Shown here piece after piece: positions 62,501 to 64,000 of a DNA stretch of 64,000 nucleotides. The position numbers and the translations under genes are program-made. This DNA is from Chaetoderma sp. LZ-2023a. Lineage: Eukaryota; Mollusca; Caudofoveata; Chaetodermatida; Chaetodermatidae. Below the pieces are notes generated by a model. It saw only the letters and a list, made by a program, of their open reading frames with translations. It made no database searches and was not told the DNA's origin. The DNA lies in NCBI GenBank assembly GCA_034401795.1, contig CM067370.1, forward strand, positions 107,469,387 through 107,533,386, given 5' to 3'. Each line of letters starts with the position of its first letter. Position 1 is the first letter of the stretch.

Positions 62501-63133
62501 TTGATGCATTCTATGTCAGTAATTAAGCGAAGCAATTCATTATGCTTGCAGATATCTACTACATATAATTAAAATCTTATTGATAATTTTTAGGTAGTGA
62601 TAATTTTCAGTCAGTTTGTATTTCTCCATTTAGTGGTCAAGCTGGTTAAAACCAGCCTCTGCAGTGGTCTTGAGGAATGACCATTTACAGGCCAAGAGAT
62701 GCCTATTTTTGACATTTTACCACAGGAATAACGAGCGTGATGAGCCAGTCATTCAATGGAAAAATTTCGAAAAATAGTCTTCTCTTGGCCTACAACTGAA
62801 CATTCAATTAGCAAATATTTTATTTTCTTTCCAATATTTGACCATTAAAACGGTTAATAATTATTAATCAGATATCTGACCTAACTACTGTGAAATGAGA
62901 TTTTAGAAAATTAGTACTTTATGAAAATGTTTAAAACCTGAATCTTTTTAGCAGCCAAGTGTTCTTCAGTAGATCCTAGATTTTCAGTCTTATTTCTACG
63001 AAGCTGCTTTCTGACACTGTACCCACGCCACACGGACTGTATCATTGTCACTGCAAGCCAGACTCGTGTGTGGTAATCAAGATCACGCCGGACACAGTAG
63101 CCTCGCCATAAGGACTGGATAACTGTCGCATAC
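36113..63133 (-). CDS. LRRIQ1-like host gene, 3' half (nine exons, continues off the right edge or further upstream)
   Basis: Nine exons with consensus GT-AG borders and matching phases: 63133-62938, 62322-62185, 53760-53708, 53457-53209, 52397-52303, 51045-50938, 40843-40726, 39842-39749, 36238-36113. The product begins inside the protein with three IQ calmodulin-binding motifs (IQSLWRGYCVRRDL, IQSVWRGYSVRKQL, IQALWRGFCLRLRL). An acidic segment ending NLAEFDFDE is followed by DDWKPSDMPEIPS, KKEEAIQQEWGFKDVHTAEL, DPKQRLALFRKLEES, RTFEWLHTQVGEY and LPHLDPDILSGGRVQL. This order matches my recollection of the C-terminal half of LRRIQ1, a protein with N-terminal leucine-rich repeats expressed with ciliary genes. 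The LRR exons would lie beyond the window. Introns contain DIRS-A, the LINE plus DIRS-B, and the minisatellite. Function is inferred from the family only. Confidence 0.78.
36500..36790. repeat. Repeat with three AGAGCGCTCT palindromes
   Basis: The 10-bp palindrome agagcgctct occurs at 36507, 36710 and 36772. Imperfect inverted segments ttccatacggaacgataacg (36531) and cgtatcgttccatagg (36727) flank the interior. Probably a small non-autonomous DNA element inside the last intron of the host gene. Confidence 0.5.
37252..37498. repeat. TTAA-flanked palindromic MITE, family 2
   Basis: ttaacccattaatttc at the left, gagtgttaaatggttaa at the right. Arms with gtccatttacaggcc and tgaaaatggacatttctc. 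The central hairpin is partly replaced (agcacacatctctctggtg). Confidence 0.65.
37499..38284. other. Last-intron DNA of the host gene, no feature recognised
   Basis: Short frames on both strands but no splice-supported exon and no known domain. Confidence 0.45.
38285..39650 (+). repeat. Minisatellite, 24-bp period
   Basis: The basic unit is ctgtcactcatgcagtcatc plus gat(c/a), repeated more than 40 times with point variation. The 24-bp period keeps all frames open, producing Ser/Leu/Met/Gln repeats (SLMQSSDL) in one frame and HSCSHPIC in another. At 38820-39330 the array is interrupted by ggtcggttggtcgg-type sequence, then resumes. It lies within the 3'-most intron of the LRRIQ1-like gene. Confidence 0.92.
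39749..39842 (-). CDS. LRRIQ1-like exon (LPHLDPDILSGGRVQL)
   Basis: Acceptor tatatttcag, then 94 bases, then donor ATG|GTAATA. Encodes the conserved-looking LPHLDPDILSGGRVQLM, the strongest C-terminal family match. Confidence 0.75.
39850..40430. other. Intron DNA of the host gene, no feature recognised
   Basis: A+T-rich sequence without an exon or recognised repeat. Confidence 0.45.
40430..40640 (+). repeat. Palindromic repeat family 1, right half
   Basis: Right arm and tail: caattagtttcaaagccattcaacag, catgtttattaaatcg, gattatgacgtcatcctacac, gatggatggataaactg. Confidence 0.65.
40726..40843 (-). CDS. LRRIQ1-like exon (RTFEWLHTQVGEY)
   Basis: Acceptor tcctatag, 118 bases, donor CA|GTAAGT. 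Encodes ARAEEAHKQTDHQDQAVRTF and EWLHTQVGEYSVTDSKI. It joins in phase to both neighbours. Confidence 0.72.
40851..40975. repeat. Three imperfect tandem copies next to a splice acceptor
   Basis: acaagtcattactggatgag at 40854 and 40900, and a variant acacatcattactggatgag at about 40940. On the gene's strand these lie immediately upstream of the exon at 40843 and each supplies a catccag acceptor-like motif. Confidence 0.7.
41090..41275 (+). repeat. Palindromic repeat family 1, core with perfect centre
   Basis: tctcaatttcaaggaaaccatacaggagaactgttgactattttgaaattaatttgactg, centre ttgctgccttaggcagcaa, then the complementary arm ending attcaacag. Confidence 0.7.
41678..42890 (-). pseudogene. LINE ORF2 3' segment: reverse transcriptase palm to C-terminus
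   Basis: Encodes LRPIVLLNSIRKILS, FTGSCQSGFKRGHSCADIVW, then motif A FHKIGIDMSRAFDTIKR (42861-42463). After a frame break, 42430-41846 gives NESKTEFTHI, ILGSLL, the thumb and C-terminal region MPLVKRLRLYNATCVSLMMYS and RWSMFGHVLRMPEDTPAQ. The palm region around the catalytic FADD box falls in the broken stretch at about 42440-42480. The 3' end continues to 41678 with a conserved untranslated tail shared by the copies at 1.5 and 24 kb. Family assignment within non-LTR clades is uncertain (APE-type endonuclease, CR1/Jockey-like C-terminus). Confidence 0.85.
42881..42894 (+). repeat. G14 homopolymer at the LINE inversion junction
   Basis: An uninterrupted run of about 14 G exactly between the two LINE halves. 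Confidence 0.85.
42895..43651 (+). pseudogene. LINE ORF2 5' segment: apurinic-type endonuclease start and RT N-terminus (inverted piece)
   Basis: SQELTIATWNVRGLTT at about 43010 is the opening of an APE-type LINE endonuclease. Most of the nuclease is deleted, since linker sequence (QEKRLKI-like: LRLRIYQSGQSEDRTKLRQER, FWAARALRVANYTPP) appears only about 130 bases later. Then EVIREWFTEQFTDHDDEPL and NTAKVEKALKSLKRRK lead up to the DIRS-B insertion point. Confidence 0.8.
43652..43860 (+). repeat. DIRS-B left inverted terminal repeat
   Basis: From gaaaattttccaaattt through catacttacctccctaac to gtgcatactggtacttccg. The element's 3' end in its own sense. Confidence 0.9.
43945..44041. repeat. DIRS-B internal complementary region
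   Basis: gttagggaggtaagtatg ... aaattttc pairs with the left outer end. The adjoining ttatttcacatcatgagaac ... cctccctaacactc pairs with the right outer end. It lies between the left repeat and the recombinase gene, the standard DIRS position. Confidence 0.9.
44042..44524. other. DIRS-B 3' non-coding spacer
   Basis: Sequence between the complementary region and the recombinase stop. No gene. Confidence 0.6.
44525..45545 (-). pseudogene. DIRS-B tyrosine recombinase
   Basis: 330 residues from 45517 as one open frame: RGSTSRAYNYKINRFAEWC (N-terminal SAM-like domain), ARCRGEIHALSAE (first catalytic Arg region), LPRLNFLAKNQSLKYPCQP, DRAKAHSVHGVVTSMALFNG, QWHCESSFTDHYLHD (tyrosine region). The position expected to be the second Arg (HxxR) reads HSVH, while DIRS-C reads HDIR and DIRS-A HQVR. 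This probably inactivates it. Upstream, an A8 run at about 45523-45530 shifts the frame. With seven A residues the frame would run on from DCMDVVKK. In DIRS elements this frame overlaps the RT gene. Confidence 0.9.
45700..47330 (-). pseudogene. DIRS-B reverse transcriptase, RNase H and methyltransferase-like region
   Basis: The N-terminal part reads ETHPLLKFMGSP, IQKWERLIQDRLVLQWLSRG and IPRDPDKRLCIEEEKESL (47696 frame). The core in another frame reads RGWRPILNLKPLNKFI and KGMWTASIDLKDAYFHIP (47065-46853). A stop follows LRFAF, then TYIDDWL is readable at about 46725. RNase H reads ITMFTDASMEGWGA, INMLELRAVILSLE, HSDNSTVVSYINREG and HIPGRLNLLAESLS, with a clear D-E-D-type set. The MT-like region follows (FNHWGKPNIDLFAMKKNAK). 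A 22-bp tandem duplication (46631-46674) adds a frameshift. Confidence 0.9.
47460..49470 (-). pseudogene. DIRS-B gag-like ORF1
   Basis: The Cys-rich N-terminus at about 49440-49330 (SCPSCFKPMKARFFPHPCDL, then CSVCRLSNKC) matches the CxxC ... CxxCxxC pattern of DIRS-A gag. An acidic linker follows (NPESNFPDQEDDEDYLLG), then a helical domain (about 48621-48163) and LENLCPSQELKSRLLQAL, VGPGLFGG (47790). The basic Arg/Gln/Gly-rich tail (GGAGIVRGQQAGRFQGPRR) overlaps the RT start. Stops at about 49087, 48652 and 48163 and a frameshift break it. A plausible intron acceptor (cgttcag) precedes the Cys-rich exon. Confidence 0.75.
49500..50399. other. DIRS-B 5' leader or presumed intron
   Basis: Long non-coding stretch between the first ATG region and the Cys-rich part of gag. 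No open frame of note. Confidence 0.5.
50400..50448 (-). CDS. Candidate 5' coding exon of DIRS-B gag
   Basis: ATG at about 50436 opens MADAKVSEKSSSSSIK followed by a donor-like AAG|GTGATA. With the acceptor before the Cys-rich exon at about 49450 this would make a spliced gag mRNA. This is inference from splice-site form only. Confidence 0.4.
50520..50705 (-). repeat. DIRS-B right inverted terminal repeat with NRF1 and ETS-like sites
   Basis: The reverse complement of 43652-43860. tgcgcatgcgca (50542-50553) is a perfect match to the NRF1 palindrome, and cggaagt (50529-50535) is an ETS core a few bases away. In element sense both lie just upstream of the first ATG, so this repeat probably carries the promoter. 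The left copy has tgcgcatgtgca, a broken palindrome. Confidence 0.8.
50706..50865 (+). pseudogene. Continuation of the inverted LINE segment after DIRS-B
   Basis: ASGPDGMSNELFKYASDIIS and KPIMHLINSAFMHHLPIDAV follow directly on KALKSLKRRK of the left piece. Together they restore the expected LINE RT order, which fixes the DIRS-B insertion site to the base range 43650/50706. Confidence 0.85.
50938..51045 (-). CDS. LRRIQ1-like exon (DPKQRLALFRKLEES)
   Basis: Acceptor gtgcatatag, 108 bases, donor AAAG|GTATGA. Encodes PKQRLALFRKLEESSRIHPV and PSLRTMPRKEYFK. Confidence 0.75.
51050..51510. other. Intron DNA of the host gene, no feature recognised
   Basis: A+T-rich, no exon and no recognised repeat. 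Confidence 0.5.
51511..51890 (+). repeat. Palindromic repeat family 1, full copy
   Basis: Lead (ctctagctaagctccac), ctatcaatttccagaaaac, core 51640-51732 with a gctgttgctgcctatggcag centre, catgtttattaaagag, then tail gattatgacatcatcc. Confidence 0.75.
51950..52150 (-). repeat. tRNA-derived SINE, diverged
   Basis: On the minus strand, tgtgtagtggtcagcac resembles a pol III A box of Asp/Glu/Val-type tRNA heads, followed about 30 bases later by a decayed B box (ctgcgaacctag). It runs on through ctcgccatctttgaaaac and acaaatgggtatctgtatt. It lies in an intron of the host gene. Confidence 0.45.
52303..52397 (-). CDS. LRRIQ1-like exon (GFKDVHTAELMFQRA)
   Basis: Acceptor tttatag, 95 bases, donor CTTG|GTATGT. 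With the preceding exon it spells EEAIQQEWGFKDVHTAEL followed by RARKMK, a family-typical segment. Confidence 0.78.
52645..52890. repeat. Palindromic MITE, family 2
   Basis: ttaatcctttaatgctc at the left, gaccattaaagaggtaaa at the right. Central tgactggcgcaataaccgtg, with arms through gtccatttgcggg. Confidence 0.65.
52996..53092. repeat. Near-perfect 97-bp hairpin
   Basis: Two 48-base arms (tagtttaaacatccataaat ... and its complement) with one mismatch and essentially no loop, inside an intron of the host gene. Flanks are A/T runs. Confidence 0.9.
53209..53457 (-). CDS. LRRIQ1-like exon (Ser/Pro-rich linker)
   Basis: Acceptor tttatttcacag, 249 bases, donor AATG|GTACGC. Encodes a Pro/Ser/Arg-rich linker (HPTLGKPPTGHRRTHP, SIASPMSDRGR) ending in LSKKEEAIQQEW. 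Joins in phase at both ends. Confidence 0.75.
53528..53570 (+). repeat. (ATT)n microsatellite in an intron
   Basis: About 14 units, ending in a variant gattatt. Confidence 0.9.
53708..53760 (-). CDS. LRRIQ1-like exon (TRLEDDWKPSDMPEIPS)
   Basis: Acceptor ttttatgcag, 53 bases, donor CAG|GTTGGT. A small exon placed between the acidic exon and the linker exon in the right phase. Confidence 0.75.
53770..54264. other. Intron DNA of the host gene, no feature recognised
   Basis: No exon, repeat or regulatory structure was recognised. Confidence 0.45.
54265..54625 (+). repeat. Palindromic repeat family 1, full-length copy with short core
   Basis: tctagctaagctccaccc lead, accattaatttccagaaaac, core 54389-54452 with a shortened centre, catgtttattaaatag, caccaattaagtgttcgtgacgaac (also in the 16.3-kb copy), gattatgacatcatc. 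Confidence 0.72.
54700..54916. repeat. Palindromic MITE, family 2
   Basis: Perfect central palindrome gactggctcgggtaatcgagccagtc, arms ttaccactggaa and ggtaaattttcaaaaatag, ends ctccattaatag and ttacagggttaac. Confidence 0.65.
54917..55282. other. Intron DNA of the host gene, no feature recognised
   Basis: No exon or recognised repeat between the family 2 MITE and the DIRS-A flank. Confidence 0.45.
55309..55513 (+). repeat. DIRS-A left inverted terminal repeat
   Basis: Outer part caaaaaagcatccgctttt ... aatacttaccagatgtac, inner part through ctcctggtcctgcc and tcccaatcacagtcagattc. This is the 3' end in element sense and carries GGTAAGTATT in sense. Confidence 0.93.
55573..55673. repeat. 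DIRS-A internal complementary region
   Basis: atagtacatctggtaagtattaagaattc ... atgcttttttga pairs with 55309-55370. The adjoining ttctacttcgaataatacttaccag ... tatgata pairs with 62062-62108. Confidence 0.93.
55674..56292. other. DIRS-A 3' non-coding spacer, with a C17 tract
   Basis: Between the complementary region and the recombinase stop. A C homopolymer of about 17 bases lies at 55848-55864. No gene. Confidence 0.6.
56293..57378 (-). pseudogene. DIRS-A tyrosine recombinase, two in-frame stops
   Basis: Starts near IVQIDCMDVIKQRAIEGGFS. RGSTTKTYNYRINKFTEWC begins the N-terminal domain. ASVRRRSEIHALSAEQDRF carries the first Arg box. LPRLCFLAKNQSLKYPGQP is the conserved middle. DRANAHQVRALAASSALYKG carries the HxxR pair. 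A TGA then interrupts (GV*LEEV), and a TAG lies within QWHA*LSFTD. The tyrosine region TDFYLRD and a normal stop at 56293 follow. Without the stops the length is normal (about 350 residues). Confidence 0.92.
56416..59157 (-). other. Long overlapping open frame joining the RT region to the recombinase
   Basis: The recombinase frame stays open for another 600 codons upstream, across the whole RT/RNase H gene in an alternative frame, giving a 913-codon frame. The upstream part is Ser/Arg/Gly-rich (SYSNVNSFSEIPSLCF, PIMVYGSAGPSGLQS). The same frame is open at the homologous position in DIRS-B (46478-45510 includes the identical PIMVYGSAGPSGLQS). In Dictyostelium DIRS-1 the recombinase and RT frames also overlap extensively, so this may be a real extended protein rather than a shadow. 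Confidence 0.45.
57141..59507 (-). pseudogene. DIRS-A reverse transcriptase, RNase H and MT-like polyprotein, one in-frame TAG
   Basis: About 788 codons in one frame with a single TAG at 58005-58007. RT: GGWRPILNLKPLNKFI, motif A MWAVSIDLKDAYFHIP, LRFAFQDNVWEFNALPFGLT, catalytic HTYIDDWLLKA, and QEFVYLGIFF. RNase H: IFTDASTTGWGAVL, then (past the TAG) INVLELLAVVLALRKFE, RTDNSTVVSYLNHQGG and HIPGRLNILADALSR. MT-like domain: FKHWGKPNVELFAMKQNAK and QVLLIAPYWPGQSWFTDLL. The C-terminus overlaps the recombinase gene in another frame (RPELFKLTAWML over VQIDCMDVI). All catalytic residues that I can identify are present. Confidence 0.93.
59311..61310 (-). pseudogene. DIRS-A gag-like ORF1 with zinc-binding N-terminus and RGG-rich tail
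   Basis: A single open frame (61410-59554) of up to 618 codons. The first about 35 codons look like intron, since a strong acceptor (tgtgttcgcag) precedes KPRTRTLCQKCNRFMKRKYS and HHCVACAKCKVGSPCDVC, a CxxC-x(12)-CxxCxxC zinc-binding motif. A long helical region follows (FDRDRRARLERIARDNAAKL), then an acidic linker, a folded domain ending MRAALSSAPFIGPGLFGDSA, then SKSWKSTKRTQPQQSYRQHR and a TAG. The same frame continues to 59311 with an RGG-type tail (GGGSGRGGYRKDNRGGRSG), which suggests the stop is a mutation. Gag binds RNA in virus-like particles (family knowledge). Confidence 0.8.
61598..61620 (-). promoter_or_regulatory. YY1-type site in the DIRS-A leader
   Basis: On the minus strand the sequence ccaagatggcggcgtcc matches the YY1 consensus CAAGATGGCGGC, downstream of the 5' terminal repeat and overlapping possible start codons. 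This is common in TATA-less promoters and in other retroelement leaders. Confidence 0.5.
61930..62108 (-). repeat. DIRS-A right inverted terminal repeat
   Basis: Reverse complement of the left repeat, from gaatctgactgtgattggg to attattcgaagtagaa. The 5' end in element sense. Confidence 0.93.
62185..62322 (-). CDS. LRRIQ1-like exon (third IQ motif and acidic segment)
   Basis: Acceptor atttctag, 138 bases (phase 0 at both ends), donor GAG|GTACAA. Encodes ALWRGFCLRLRLEQALLYAR then DFDEDDDQMSDYGEINLAEF and DFDE. The IQ residues themselves come from the last codons of the upstream exon. Confidence 0.82.
62325..62619. other. Intron DNA of the host gene, no feature recognised
   Basis: A+T-rich intron sequence with no recognised repeat. 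Confidence 0.5.
62620..62858. repeat. Palindromic MITE, family 2
   Basis: atttagtggtcaagctgg start, gaccatttacaggcc arm, gcgtgatgagccagtcattc centre, ccattaaaacggttaa at the right end. Confidence 0.6.
62938..63133 (-). CDS. LRRIQ1-like exon (two IQ motifs)
   Basis: Acceptor tttctgttgtcag, 196 bases, donor CAG|GTTTTA. Encodes YATVIQSLWRGYCVRRDLDY, VTMIQSVWRGYSVRKQLRR and ends LAAKKIQ, the start of a third IQ motif completed in the next exon. IQ motifs (IQxxxRGxxxR) bind calmodulin or EF-hand light chains. Confidence 0.85.
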
Positions 63134-63339
63134 CTGACAACAGAAATAGCGACGAAGTTTTAAAATGGACAGCAGCTGCAATCTTTGGTTCATGAATCAT
63201 TCCTATAAAATGAGCATTTTAATATTCGTGAAATGGAAGCATGCCTGTTAATGGGTACCATTCATGCTCTTACAAAAAGCCCGAAGGATAACAAAAGCAC
63301 ACCCGTGCACACAGTATCACACAAACATACAAACATTAG

Positions 63340-64000
63340 GCTATGCGGAGTTGCAGAATGGCGGTTCGATCCTCTGACCGGGAGATGATGATCAACAAAT
63401 TAAACTAATGGGTGCATGACTGTCGGCTGGTTAGCACATAGAAATTGAAGCCGCACGTTGCCAGTGCGTCAATAAAATAAAAATACATATACTGCCAGAG
63501 CCGTGCTGGAGTCAGAGTACAATAGGTGTAAAAAGCCTAGGATTGAATCGTGGCAGGTGCATCCACAGATAGTCCCATATGAATCGTCAGTGTGTCAGTA
63601 TATCAGACATGTGAAAGCTGGTCGGCCAAACCTTGACATTCTAGTCTTGGCACGGTGGTCCAGTGGAAAGATGTTTGATTGCTGATGCTATGCGTAGTTG
63701 CAGAATGGTGGTTCGATCCCCTGACCGAGAGATGATGATCAACAAATTAAACTAATGGGTGCATGACTGTCGGCTAAGTTAGCACATAGAAATTGAAGCC
63801 GCACGTTGCCAGTGCGTCAATAAAATAAAAATACATATACTGCCTGAGCCGTGCTGGAGTCAGAGTACAATAGGCGTAAAAAGCCAAGGATTGAATCATG
63901 GCAGGTGCATCCACAGATAGTCCCATATGAATCGTCAGTGTGTCAGTATATCAGACATGTGAAAGCTGGTCGGCCAATCCTTGACATTTTAGTCTTGGCG
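63340..64000 (+). repeat. Tandem array of a tRNA-derived SINE, unit about 348 bp
   Basis: Nearly two units. ttgcagaatgg at 63351 recurs at 63698, and tagtcttgg at 63642 recurs at 63990. Each unit has a pol III A box (tggtccagtgg, 63656) and, about 55 bases on, a B box (ggttcgatccc, 63712). The first unit is truncated just before its A box, and the second runs off the window. Unit identity is above 95%, so the array is young. Confidence 0.88.

Noticed and set aside
63650..63730. A functional tRNA gene
   Set aside because: A and B boxes are present but no consistent cloverleaf could be drawn. The segment is the head of a tandemly repeated SINE.

Overview
This is animal nuclear DNA, most likely from a marine invertebrate. 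The evidence is a spliced host gene with GT-AG introns, metazoan-type transposons (Polinton/Maverick, DIRS-type tyrosine-recombinase retroelements, a non-LTR LINE, tRNA-derived SINEs, TTAA-flanked MITEs) and A+T-rich intergenic DNA full of palindromic repeats. A mollusc or other lophotrochozoan fits the repeat style, but the species cannot be named from sequence alone. There is no bacterial-type operon, CRISPR array, rRNA gene or convincing functional tRNA gene.

Left third (1-16 kb): a nearly complete but decayed Polinton occupies about 1029-15944. It has about 0.4-kb terminal inverted repeats, AG...CT ends and a 6-bp target duplication with one mismatch (gcccct / gcctct). Its genes all lie on the minus strand: major capsid protein, pX-like minor capsid protein, penton-like protein, a small membrane protein, a chromodomain integrase, two Polinton-conserved small proteins, the packaging ATPase, a Cys/His protein and a protein-primed DNA polymerase B. 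Several are frameshifted, and the integrase has lost part of its catalytic core. A 5'-truncated LINE with a 15-bp target duplication sits inside its left end.

Middle (16-36 kb): intergenic DNA built mostly of repeats. It contains palindromic MITE copies of two families, two tandem arrays (about 190-bp and 144-bp units), a foldback made of LINE reverse-transcriptase sequence, a relic of a protein family common in marine invertebrates, a LINE tail, and DIRS-C, a 5'-truncated DIRS element at about 25.1-29.4 kb.

Right half (36-63 kb): the 3' half of one host gene on the minus strand. Nine exons at 63133-36113 join in phase and encode three IQ calmodulin-binding motifs and a C-terminal region like that of LRRIQ1 (leucine-rich repeats and IQ motif containing 1). 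Its introns hold the large insertions. One intron carries a LINE with a 5' inversion (twin priming) and a 13-bp target duplication, and a 7-kb DIRS element (DIRS-B) inserted into that LINE. Another intron carries a 6.8-kb DIRS element (DIRS-A). The 3'-most intron holds a 24-bp-period minisatellite. Both complete DIRS copies show the family's defining structure: inverted terminal repeats, plus an internal complementary region that pairs with both outer ends. The right edge (63.3-64 kb) enters a tandem array of a tRNA-derived SINE with a unit of about 348 bp.

In short, one ordinary host gene is embedded in nested mobile DNA, and insertion order can be read directly: LRRIQ1-like intron, then LINE, then DIRS-B; and Polinton, then LINE. 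Every mobile-element gene examined except a few short Polinton ORFs carries a stop, frameshift or deletion, so none of the large elements looks autonomous now.
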